This document shows, one piece after another, positions 50,016 through 61,363 of a DNA stretch of 64,000 nucleotides. Position 1 is the stretch's first letter; each line of letters starts with the position of its first letter. Below the pieces are notes generated by a model that was given only the letters and a program-made list of their open reading frames with translations, searched no databases and had not been told where the DNA came from. Source of the stretch: Globodera rostochiensis (taxonomy: Eukaryota > Nematoda > Chromadorea > Rhabditida > Heteroderidae); assembly GCA_018350325.1 (NCBI GenBank), contig JAEVLN010000003.1:145985-209984 (forward strand), given 5' to 3'. The translations under genes were made by a program, and so were the position numbers.

Positions 50016-53000
50016 CCAAAAATGTTTGGGGCTGCCAATCCTCGTTTTAGCCTGACTGATGAGCCACTCCACTCACTCACTCATTTGTGGGGCATTTGCA
50101 CGCACTTCCCGCCCCATCTGTGCCCGCCGGGGTTTTGGAGTGTTGCCACTTTTAGAGGGGGGGGGGGGCAAGTGCCAATGCCATTGCCATCCCAATACAT
50201 TTTATGCTCATCAATCCTCAACCGTTGACGGCTTTTGGACTCGCCGCCGCCGCCGCAGGTCGCATACTTTGCATTCGTTTGCACTACAAAATGTGGCCAA
50301 ATTTGGACGCCGCACATTTTTACGGACGCATTTTCTCGGAAAAGCGTCCGGAACCCCGTGTGTCGCCGCCGGGGCCGTTTTTCGGCATTTTTGGCACCAC
50401 CAGATTGTTCAGAGCTGTGCTTATACCCCCCGCCCCCCTCCGGCTATTCAGTGGTGCGGAAGAGTCCCCCCCTCCCCCCCCCCCCCCTGGCCGCCGCGGG
50501 GGGTGCTTAGCCCCACTTTTTCGCCGCGGGGGGGGGGGGGGGGAGGGCATACCCCCGCATAAATTGGGCGAACATTTTTGCCCTCACCCATCCCCATTTT
50601 TGTTTGGTGGCACGGTAAATGGTGGCACATTTTGCTGCCACAACAATTTTCGGCGGCATGTTTATTATGCGTTTTGGTTGGTTAAAAGCTTTTTTTGAAT
50701 GTCTTAAGATTTTGGAGGTGGGGGGGGGGGGGGCGAGGGCACTTTTTGTGGAAACTTTTCATTTTTTATTGTTTTTATTGCATCGAAATGAGTGAATGAA
50801 TTTTGTTTGATGGGAGGGGGGGAGGGAATTTTTTCCACTTCATTTTGTGAGGCGAAAAGAGTGCGACTTTTTCTTTTTTTTCATTTTTCTGACAAAAGAT
50901 AATTAATTACTTTTTTTTATTTTCCCTAAAATTTTAATGCACGGCATAACAAATATAATTGAAATTTTGCTTTTCAAATGTGCCTAAATTCAAATTCTCG
51001 AATAGTTACGAGCTTCTCCGCCACCCCGCGCCATTTCAAAAGTCAATTAAAAAATATTTTAAATTCAAAATTCAATTAAAAAATATTATAAATTCAAAAT
51101 TCAATTAAAAAATATTATAAAACAAAAAATGAATTGTTTTTTAAGGAGTTTTTATGCAATTTCGAAGTTCTTCTGCTGCTGGTCTGTCTCCATTTCAACT
51201 AAATTTTGACGTAAAAGCCGAAATTTTAACAAAAAAATCGGTGGAAATTCCAAAAAATGTCGTCCAAAATACCCCCCCCCCCCCAACCCATCAATTTTTT
51301 TTGTTGTTGGAATTTTTAATCCGATTTCTTCGGCACATTTGGTTCTCCTCACGTTCACCCAAAATGCCATCGTCCTCAATCAAAAAATCAATGCCCACGG
51401 GGGGGACCTTGACGAGCTGTCAAAAGCAAAAGCCCCCCCCCCCGGCTAAAGTTTAATTTTTCAACACTTTCATTCCCCCCCCCCCCCCCCACTGTTTTCC
51501 CGTCTTAACGACCTTTTAATCACAGGATTTGTGTGCTCTTCTATCTAAAAATTTGTCGACTTTCAATTCCCAGACTCAAAAAGCATAATAAACAAAAACA
51601 GTTGGTGTTTTGCCCCCCCCCCCCCGGCGTTTTGTTAGCCCCCCCCCCCCCGGCGTTTTGTTAGCCCCCGGCGTTTTGTTGCTTCCAGCGTTTTGTTGGG
51701 CGCCAAGCCCCCCCCCCCGAGGGCACCATTTGGCGCCACAATTGTTCAATGCCAATTTTGTTTAATTGCTTTTTGCCAAAGGAACGACGAACACATTGTG
51801 TTATTTTTCACCTGCTTTTTAGGGGGGGGGGACAAAGTCCCCCGCGTCCAAACATTTCTTGGAATAAAAATAATGAATAATAATATTCTTTTTTCACCAT
51901 CACGCGCGCGCAACAATTGACGCCAAATTGTGCGGTGAAACATGAAATGCTCAAAAATATATATTATTTATACTCTGTGCCGTGCCGTGTCGCGCAATGT
52001 TTTTGCGTAACGGCAAAAAAAAGGGCATAAAAAAGTGCCAACATTCAGTTCAAATGCGTGAACAGCTTCAGAATGGTTCTAAAATTGCCCGAATTGGTTG
52101 AGTATGGAAAGTTATAGAGCCCCTGGTCTGGTGTACGTCTTGCGTATGTCTTATGTACTGCTTGGAAGCGTTTTGTGCCGAACATTGCGGGCCCCATTTT
52201 TGTGCCGAATTTTCCGGGCCCCATTTTTGTGCCGAACATTCCGGATTCCGGAAATTATTGTTGCCATCCCCCACATCATTCTGCTGTGATACAAGCATGC
52301 CGTGCCACAATTTTTGCTTCCTCCTCAACAAAAATGTTTATTTGGCTTCTTCCAGCCGCCCGGCTCGGCGGGCCTTCGGGCGCTGCGCTTCTTTTGCTCA
52401 GCCGCCAGAGTGAGTGTTTTGTGCCGACACAAATTTGATTATGCCCCCGGGCGCGGCGGCTTTGTGCCAATTTAATTGAATTTTTGCGCGTGGGTTTCCG
52501 AACAACAACGCGGAAATTAAAGCCAAACAAAAACATTGTTTTGGCATTTCGTTTTGCCATCGATGCCTTTTTTTAAATCGAATGTTCAATTCACACAATA
52601 TTTATATGTTCTTAAGGCTTTTTTTAAAATTTATACAGAAAGTTCAACTTTGTTTTGGCATTTTTTGTGCCCTTGAGGCATTTAAAAAAAATTTAAATGG
52701 AAAATTACGCCCTAAGGCTTTTTTTAAAATTTTTGGCAAATCTCAATTTTGTTTGGCATTTTGTGTGCCCTTGACTACGAGGTGTCATTTTTGTGCCCTC
52801 GAGTTTTTTAAATCTAAACGAAAGGACCGATAAATTTAATGTTTTAAACTGCCGTCATTTTTCTTGCCTATTTTGGTGTGACATTAAGTAGAAAATGCTC
52901 CTTCATTTCGTCATTAATTCTCACGCATTTAGACGAGCAAAATGCCATAAACAAAACCAAAAAATGGACGAATTTCCGCCTCAAAAATGGTGGACAGATT

Positions 53001-53335
53001 TTCTCACCAATTTTGGCACAAATTTTTGCCCAACTTGGACAAAAAAATGCCATTTTCAAACGGCCGATAGCGTCGAGCGCACTCTCCCCGTTTCGGCGCC
53101 GTCCAAATCTCAAAACGTTGGCATGGCGTTCACGCCAGCGTCGACCAACTAAGACTGGGGCCCAAGTCTGGGAATTCGTCAACAATTGAGCAAAAGCTAA
53201 GCGCCCCCGGCGCTTCGCTCCGGGGCATAATTTTGGCATAAAACGTTGCGCAAAGTTTTGGCGCCATGTGCGGCGTGCCTAACTCAATTGTGGGCGCAAA
53301 GTCGAATCGATCAGCTCTTGCTTAATTATGGCGTC
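50016..53335. other. Gene-free stretch with poly-C/poly-G runs
   Basis: No gene recognised. Long C or G runs occur near 50157-50169, 50465-50488, 50527-50543, 50718-50734, 51273-51284, 51475-51490, 51613-51625 and 51641-51652. A 30-bp unit (ATTAAAAAATATTATAAATTC) is repeated three times (51045-51122), and a 26-bp unit (CCCCATTTTTGTGCCGAACATTCCGG) about three times (52180-52255). Confidence 0.5.
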
Positions 53336-53528
53336 TAGAGCCCGGAATTTTGAAAAATTCCGGATTAGGATCCATGGATTTGGAAATGAGCAGGATCAGG
53401 ATTTACCAGGATTAAAAATCCTGTTTTCAGGATATCCGGGTCCTAGTGCTTATAACGAAAATACCAGGATTCCGGATCAGGAGTCTTGGAAAATCATGGC
53501 AGGACTCTTGTCCTGTCCGCGGGCTCTA
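53336..53528. mobile_element. TAGAGCCCGG-type hAT-like MITE (copy 4)
   Basis: Starts TAGAGCCCGG, ends GCGGGCTCTA, with near-identical 8-bp flanks ATGGCGTC (53328-53335) and ATCGCGTC (53529-53536). The core consists of CCGGATTAGGATCC / CAGGATTTACCAGGATT words, unrelated to the cores of the other three copies. Confidence 0.85.
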
Positions 53529-53536
53529 ATCGCGTC

Positions 53537-56500
53537 TAGAAATGTTGACGATTGGTACCAATTTTTATTTAAATTTTCTTGATCCAACAGAACGCCAAAT
53601 ATTTTAAATTGGGGTAGTGCCAAAGAACGACCATTTTTGTCCAAGTTTTATCACAACCAATTGTTGTTTCTTTTTTTAAAAGGGCACACAAATTGTTCTG
53701 CCAACAAAAATGGCACCAAAATGCCGTCCGCTCGCTCACCCAATGAAAATGTTGGCCTTTTACCATTATAATTTTGTGCCAATTTTGCCAATTCATTTGT
53801 GCCAATTTACTCTCACACGTAACATTCTAAGAAAGGCTTTTTTGTCTTGGGCCCGGCGCGCACATTTCACACAATGCACGGGGACGGACGGACGGACGAC
53901 TAAAATGGAAGAAAATAATTACCCTTCCCCCCCCCCGGCCCTCCCTATAAAAGCCGGACAGAATTGGCCAAATTTACATTATTTTAAATACATTATAAAA
54001 TAATTATATTATAATTTAATTGTTGCAAAAACAAAAGGGTAAATTGATTGGCCCCCTGCCCTGCCTTGCCCAATGTCGGAACCGCCCGGACGTACGGTCA
54101 TTTTGGTGGTGGAAATTTCAGTCCCAGTCCCGAGTCCCGCCTCCTAATTTGGCCATGCCGTTTTTTGGCGGCGTCACCCGTCAACAACTTACAAATTGCG
54201 CATTAACTAAATGACTCAAAATTAAAAATTTATACCATTTTTAATCCAACGAAAAATTTGAATCGTGCCAAAGTCGGCATGCCGGCCGGGAGAGTCTCGG
54301 TCTCCGGTTTCGACTCGAGAAAATTTTTTGTTGGTTCTTGGCACATTTCGCAAGTCTTTGGGAGGATCACGTCTTATGGTGGGTGGATGAATCCGGCAAA
54401 AATATGAAATTTGAAAAGTCAAAAATGCTTTCTTTCAACATTTTTTTGTGATAAAGTCGAACCGGCAAATACCCCAAATTTTTTGTTGTCCCCGCTGCGC
54501 ACAAAAAAATGTTGGCACAAAAGAAAATATACTTAATACACCCGTTGCTGCCCCCCCCCCTCACTTTCGTCAAATTTTTTTCACCCAATTGAACCCCCCC
54601 CCCCCCGGTCCCCCGGGGGGAATTGTCTCGTTGGGGGCGGAGGGGGGGGGGGGGGAAATGTGCCGGAAATGTGCACATGTCTTTTCGGGCTGTGGCACAA
54701 AGTATTGGGCGGCCACGACGGCACAGCTGGCGCCTGGGGGGGGGGGGGGGGGGAGACGCTTACATCTGCCGTCCGTCCGTCCGAAAAAGCACTGATAGTG
54801 AATGCGGAGGCTTTGTGCACAAATTTTTGTTCCGCTTTAAACCCCCTCCCCCCGGGGGCGGCGGGGAGGCCGGGGACGGATTTGTCCAAACTTTTTGATA
54901 GATAGGCATGGATAGCAAGCAGCACACTTTGATACTTTTTGTTTGAACCGTGAAAAAAAAATGTTTTTGCCAAAAATTATTAAGAAAATCATTTTAATAG
55001 TTTAAAAATATTGTAATATAGGGGGGAGGGGGGCACTACTGCTTCCAGATCGGAAGGACCAGGGAATTTTTTTTTCGGGGGGTTACATTCCGAAAACTGA
55101 TCCCAACGCATTGCCGAGATGTACGGGCATTTGCCCTCAGGGAACTAGTTGTCCGCCCAAGCTGTTCACGGCACGGCCGAGCGAGGAGCCGAAGCTGTAT
55201 GGCATTTTGCTTTGCTTGGCCCCCACCGGTGCCGGAACACGGAATTTTTTTTGAAAAGCCACAGCGCCCGCGGGGAAAGCCTAGCAAATTCCAATTACAC
55301 AGCTAATTAGTCTGCTGCTAATTTGTGCTGCAAATTTGTAAAAAAAAATGTTTTATCCCTTAATTTTTTTACCGTTAAGCCCTAACAATGAATGCAAAAG
55401 AATAATCCCCCTTTTTAATTGGTTGGAAAAAAATGTAATTAAGCAAAAGTGCAATAAAAAGACAGGCTTAAAACTGAATTTCAAATGTCCTTAAAATTAA
55501 CTTTTCTCGACCAACAATTTCATTTTCCAAAAGTACCAGAGAGCGGACGCTAAACCCCGATTTTTTTGGGGGTCGGGATTGCGGCTAAATCCCGATCTCG
55601 ACCGAACCCGAAAAAAAACAAATTTTAAAAAGGCTCGGTCGGGATTCCGATGCCGGGATTTTGAAATTCAATCCCGCACACCCCCCCCCCCCATTCCAAA
55701 AACCCGATAGGCATTTCCCTGAAATTTTGCCGTAAATCCCAACAATATCACTCTCATTTTGTCCGCATTTTTCATAAGTTTTAAGGCCCCCTCCGCCCCC
55801 TCAAATCTCTCACACAGTGAATGCCAATGCCAATTTTCATAAGTTTTAAGTGTGCCATTATCGCCGCAAAAATAAAAGTGCCGTAACGAGTCAGAGTCAG
55901 TCAGTCAGTCAGGCACGAAAGTGTGCCGGAAATTGTGGGGATGTGTGGGGTAAATGGCATTGGCATTTTGTGGGAGGGGAGAGAGTGAAGGGGGGAAGCC
56001 TTCAAACAAATGCCAATGCCGCCAAAAATGGATTTTCCGATTTAAAAACTTTAATTCATCACTTTCCCATGCACATAAATGACGAGTGCATGTGCGACGC
56101 GCGATTAAGCATTTTAAATAGGGTTTTAAATTACGAAATTTTTGAAAATTAACGCTAACCCCTGAGGGGGTTTGATTTTTGTTTAAAATTCAGTCCTAAA
56201 TTCTTAAATTCAATGTTTGTAAAATTGGTGTTCAATAGTCCGAAGTAAAACTATGAAACTCTTTTTTTAGGTTCTCGAGTCTCGGGCCAAGTCTTGGTTT
56301 TCGGCAAATTTTGAGTCTCGAGCATCCCCTCAATAAATTCAATTTGCTTTAATAACCCCCAAATAGATATTTCGGCGGCACGCACTGACAGTTTTTCCAC
56401 CTTTTTTTTTTTGTACTTTTTGCCGTCATCATCATTGTGCCAAATGCCATTGTTTTCGCCGGTGTTGTCACAAATGGCACATCAAATTATGTGTGTGTGT

Positions 56501-57212
56501 TTGTTGTGCCGTGCCGTAAAATCAGAAATTATTGGCATGACATCCGGTGGTTATTGGTTGGTGGTGCCGAACAAACATAAATAATTACGATGACAAATTT
56601 GTGCCAAAGTTAATTATTTTGTTTTCTTTCATCCAAAAGCAGCAGAATTGAAAATGATACTCTAATTAAATGAAAAACACTGTTTTTGTCACTTTTTTCG
56701 GCTAATAAAAAGCTTTTTTAACTCAATCGGAGAAAAATTCAAACATTTTTTGCATTAAAATAAATTTGAAATTTGGGTAATTCCTGTTCAAGTTAATATA
56801 AATCTTCTTTTATATAAATTAAATTTAAAATATTTTTGTTTATTAAATTTAAAGACGTTTCTTTTCCCCAAAAATTGTTGCTTAATTAAATTTAAAAATC
56901 ACTTTTATAAAAACCCCTAAAATAGATAGTTCGGCACACGCTGTCAATTTTCTCCCACCTCTTTTTTTTGTACTTTTTGCCGTCCGCACAAATAAAAAAA
57001 AATTGCGTTAATTGCGTTGTTTCCGATGATGTCATCAAATTGTGCGTGCCGTGTTCACAAATGGCATCATCAGTGCCAAACACTAATTATCATGGACAAA
57101 TGTGTGGGGAGAAATCCTTACAAAAGCTCGCATTTTAAACCATTCGCGTCAAATTTTTGTGCTGTACAAATTGTGTGCACTTAATTTGTGTCAGGACGAA
57201 ATGCCAAACTGG
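53537..57212. other. Gene-free stretch with diverged duplications
   Basis: No gene recognised. Two diverged copies of a block containing ..TTTTTGTACTTTTTGCCGTC.. lie at about 56345-56580 and 56905-57090. Poly-C and poly-G runs occur near 54550, 54594-54606, 54642-54656, 54736-54753 and 55679-55692. 55550-55690 is a CCCGATTTTTTTGGG-rich repetitive block. Confidence 0.5.
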
Positions 57213-57545
57213 CCGGTTGGCATTTTGTCTGTGCATGTTGGCAATTTGGCCATTGACAATTTGATCGTCTTAAACATGTTGGCATTTTGACCGTCTTAAG
57301 CATGTTGGCATTTTGGTGCCGGTTGGCATTTTGTCTGTGCATGTTGGCAATTTGGCCATTGACAATTTGATCGTCTTAAACATGTTGGCATTTTGACCGT
57401 CTTAAGCATGTTGGCATTTTGGTGCCGGTTGGCATTTTGTCTGTGCATGTTGGCAATTTGGCCATTGACAATTTGATCGTCTTAAACATGTTGGCATTTT
57501 GACCGTCTTAAGCATGTTGGCATTTTGGTGCCGGTTGGCATTTTG
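57213..57545. repeat. 106-bp tandem repeat, about three copies
   Basis: The unit starts CCGGTTGGCATTTTGTCTGT and recurs at 57213, 57319 and 57425, with a partial fourth at 57531. It contains inner copies of ATGTTGGCATTTTG. It ends about 130 bp before the GPCR start codon, so it lies in the promoter region of that gene. Confidence 0.95.
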
Positions 57546-57672
57546 ACCTAGCGCCCTTAATTTCGTCTCCATCCCATTTTTTCAGTGCAGTACGCCACAA
57601 AAAATATTTTTCAAAAATTTTATTAATTCAAATTTTCAGCCTTTTTTTGGTGTTGTCAAATTTTGCTACGAA

Positions 57673-60600
57673 ATGGTCGACTCTTTGCCCATTAGCCAAC
57701 AACAAATTGAGGCGTTTGTGCAAGCGCCGCCGGAGAAAATTGCCAGCGATTATGTGGAATTGTTTTCGCTAATTGTTCTGTTTGTTGTGGGCGCTCCGCT
57801 GAATTTGGCCGCCTGGACACAGGTCGAAACAAAAATTACGAAAAATTTTTGATGGAATTTTTAAAAAATTTTTTTGTCAGATTTCCGAGCGCCCCGTCTC
57901 TTCCCGACTGGACATTTTGAAGAAGCATTTGAACTACTCCGACCTGCTTGTCCTGTTTGTGTACGTACCGTCCAGGGCATGCTGGTAAATTAATAAAAGA
58001 AATTTTGAATAGCATTTCTTTTAATAATATTTAAAAAATTTAATTTATAATATTTTAATTATTAGGTAATTCGAAAATTTGTTCTTTTTTTTAAAGCGTT
58101 GAATTCAGAAGAAATTTATTTTATTTTTTTCAAGGCTTGTCACATACGATTGGCGGGGCGGCGACTTTTTGTGCCGTTTCATCAAATTTATGCATACATT
58201 CGCGTTTCAGGTCCATATTAAATTTAATTAAATAATATAAATAATTTACATTAAATTTTATTAAATAATATAAATAATTTACATTAAATTTTATTAAATA
58301 ATATAAATAATTTACAAACTTTTATTAAATTTATGCTGCTTTTGTTTTCTTTCATTAAATTTATTTTCATAAAATTGTATTAAGCCCATTTTAATTATAT
58401 TAAATATTTTGTACTAAAATTTAATAATAATATTTAATTTTATGCCAAAATTTAATTATAATTTTTATTTTAACCAAAATTTAATAATAATAATTTATTT
58501 TTGTTCTAAAATATTTATTTTTATCAGATTTCTTCAAACGTGATTGTTTGTATTGCGCTCGATCGCCTCCTCTCCGTGCTGAGCGCTTCACATCGTAATC
58601 CGGATCAAGTACTGTAAAAATGCGCAGAGTATTTACACAAAATTTAAATATCAATTTAAACATAAAAAAATTCAATCTTACCTAAATCATTTTTTGTTGT
58701 TTTGATTTCAAAATTTTTTGTTATAAAAAAACACAAAATTTTTTTTACAAATTTTAGGCCGCCCGTCGCATGCGACTGATGCTGTTGGTCGCGTGGCTGA
58801 CCGCCGCACTCATTTCGTTGCCACAATTTGCTGTTTGGCGCTCATTCCAAGCGTTTGAAAATCCGCCATGGAGCCAATGGTATCGATCGACTAGGGGTTG
58901 GACCCCCCGTCCCCGAACCCCCCCCCCCCCCCCCCCCTAGGGCTTGCTGCCCCGTCCTCGAACCCCGACTTTTTTAGTCGGGGTTTCGGGGTTTTCGTCC
59001 CCGACCCCGACTTTTCCCGCCCCGAGGGGTCGGGGGGACCAACCCTAGTTTGAAAATCCGCCATGGAGCCAATGGTATCGATCGACTAGGGGTTGGACCC
59101 CCTGTCCCCGAATCCCGTTCCCCCCCCCCCCCCCCCGAGGGGTCGGGGGATCAACCCTAGTATCGACAAAAAGAAGAAGAAAACGCAAAAATTGTTTAAA
59201 CACATTTTTCAGCATGCAAATGTGGGAGATTCAACGTGCCGTGGCACAGAGAGACGCGACGGCGACGGCATCGACGACAACGGTCAGTCTCCCGCACAGT
59301 GCACGGTTACTGAACCCCGCCGAGTTCAGACCGAACGAAGCGCACAACTTTTGAAGTCATTCGAGAAAGCTCTTCACTGACGAGATAAAGCTGTATTATG
59401 AAGCTAAAAGCCTTCACGATTGGACAAATCGCTAAAAAAGGATATGGCCAGAAAGCTAACTTTTCTTCTTTCTTTTTTTTGGGTTTTCTGGCCCTTGTTA
59501 AGATTGTCCAATCATAAATAAAGGCTCAGCTTATTTTCGAATGGCTTTACGAATGTTGCGCAAAGATTTATTGGCCCGGGGTGATGGATTTGTAAAATAT
59601 TTAAGCATTAATTTAATAAAAATATAAATTTTCTGGACTCAATTTAAAGTTTTTCTTTTTAATAAAATAGTGCTTTTCGCAAAATTTAATGCATTTTTTT
59701 TTGTTCAGCTAATGCACGAAGAGTCAATTTACGTGATTGCGCACATGATGCTCATCTTTTGGGTGCCCGCATTTATTATTTTGGTATTTTTTTTTTGCTC
59801 CAATTAAAAGTTTTTTAAATCATTTTTTCCTCTCTGGGTACAATTTAGCTAACCCTAGGGTATAATCTCCATTTAAGCTCTGCTACGTTCTGCTCTCCTG
59901 TTGGGTGTACGTGAACAGTAAACCGTCGCTGTTCGAATTGACCACCGCGGGCAAAAGCGGCGCCGGCGGCGGCGTGGGCATTGAATGCGCCGGGGCTGTA
60001 CACGCCGCCGGGGACGCGCCGATCCGTGCCACAATTGCAGCAGGTCCGAATGCTTTTTGTTGATGAGATAATGTGCCATGTAAATGTTCGCAAACAATGT
60101 GCCCCCCCCCATTGGGAGAGAATTTTTTGATAAAAATTTTGAGAATTTAAATTAGAAAAATTACGAGAATTTTTTTTTTACAGAAATGAGCGAAATGAAC
60201 CGATGCCCGCGGGTCAGCTATCAACAGATCACCACAATGACCGGTAAGCATGCAAGCCAATGGCCCGAACCCCAAACTTTTTGAAATTTTGGAGGGTTTA
60301 GTAGTTGAAAAACCCCCCGAATTTTGGTTTTTGTCCATGAACCCTTGACATTCTCGGCCCCGAAGGGTCGGGGGAAGCGATAGAAAGTTCAAAACATTCA
60401 TTAACTTTGACTCGGACGGGTTTTAAAAACGAACATAGCACTAACTGAAGAGTTGCGCTCCCCAAGCTCACTGGGCCCGAAGACCCCCCCCCCCCCCCCC
60501 GACCTCCCAGAACATGACGACATCCCGAAGCCAATTTACAGCTTTAAACGACCCGTCCAGCGACAAGCCGATGATTGTGATCAACGGACAGCGCGCAGCT

Positions 60601-61149
60601 TCGCCGACCAACATGATGAACAGCTCGCCAACGCCCATCAATGGCGTACAGCAACAGCAGCAGCCGCAGAGGAACAGCTCCAGCACGTCGAATGAGGCAC
60701 AACAACATTTACAAAAATTTAAAATCCAATCCCCATGTTTCAGACACAGCTGCTTGTGTCCACAATTCGGCATCGACAATCGTCCTCATACAGTGCCAAA
60801 TCGAACAGGTAGTAGGTCCTTCGGAATTAAAAAAAATAATATTAACATCAAATTGTCAGAAATCGTGCCATTCGGGTCAGTTTCCTGCTGGTGGTCGGCT
60901 ATTTTGCCTGCTGGTTGCCATACAATTTTCTTGCGCTCATCCAGTTCGTCGACCCCGAGCTGTTCAGCAGACATGCGAACAAAGTAAGTGCTTAGTGGGG
61001 GGGGGGGGACATTCAACCAATTTCGATCATTTAAAAAGTTTTTCAAGGTGTACTTTCTGCACGGCATGATCGTGTTCAACTCGGTGATCAACCCGTACCT
61101 GTACGGCCTCTGCGGCGGGCTGTGCCGACAGAGGCGAAGGGATTCATAG
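57673..61149 (+). CDS. GnRH/AKH-receptor-like peptide GPCR
   Basis: Thirteen exons join in phase: 57673-57822, 57881-57984, 58135-58210, 58528-58608, 58758-58879, 59213-59282, 59709-59783, 59878-60043, 60184-60243, 60542-60696 (or 60645), 60744-60808, 60860-60983, 61048-61149, about 449 aa. Seven helices: ELFSLIVLFVVGAPLNLAAW (TM1, with N), NYSDLLVLFVYVPSRACW (TM2), C plus FIKFMHTFAFQISSNVIVCI (TM3) with DRL in place of DRY, MLLVAWLTAALISLPQFAVW (TM4), SIYVIAHMMLIFWVPAFII (TM5), VSFLLVVGYFACWLPYNF (TM6, CWLP), VINPYLYGL (TM7). A Cys pair in TM3 and SQC can form the loop disulfide. QFAVWRSF..PPWSQC and FVDPELFSRHANKVYFLHG resemble GnRH/adipokinetic-hormone receptors. Ligand unknown. Loop 3 is long and Gln/Ser-rich. 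Confidence 0.85.
58215..58325. repeat. 42-bp AT-rich tandem repeat in GPCR intron 3
   Basis: The unit AATAATATAAATAATTTACA plus TTAAATTTTATTA is repeated about two and a half times within the 58211-58527 intron. Confidence 0.75.
58892..59159. mobile_element. Two TAGGGGTTGG-type elements with a duplicated exon end between them
   Basis: Element A, 58892-59047, and element B, 59087-59159, both start TAGGGGTTGGACC and end ACCAACCCTA or ATCAACCCTA, with C-run/CCCCGACCCC cores. Between them is a 38-bp copy (59049-59086) of the GPCR exon 5 end and splice donor (TTTGAAAATCCGCCATGG..AATGGTATCG). The sequence after B is GTATCGAC, matching the donor region, which suggests an 8-bp target duplication. 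Confidence 0.75.
59370..59560. repeat. Foldback-family repeat in GPCR intron 6
   Basis: AAAGCTGTATTATGAAGC..GATTGGACAAATCGC..GGCCAGAAAGC is mirrored by TTTCTGGCCC..GATTGTCCAATC..GGCTCAGCTTATT. Same dispersed family as in the TFIIIC6 and iPGM introns. Confidence 0.55.
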
Positions 61150-61363
61150 GCATTCTTTTTGTTGTTTAGCCGCTCGATCTCAAACAATGAAACATTGCGA
61201 CGCCATCCATTCATTCATTCATTAGGCCCATAAAACTTATTTATTGCCACCAAAATGTTGTATATTTTTTATTGTATTTTAATGATTGATGTTTAAAAAA
61301 ATGAGGCTTTTTTTGCCTCTGACAAATGAAGCTTTAGTTGAAAATTTTTATCATTTAACATCC

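Noticed and set aside
50059..50698. Overlapping Pro/Gly-rich frames on both strands
   Set aside because: Products of poly-C and poly-G runs, which read as proline or glycine in any frame.
60696..60743. A third GC-AG intron in the GPCR gene (GAG|GCACAA)
   Set aside because: A GT donor at 60646 also keeps the frame, and neither site is strong, so it is not counted as evidence.
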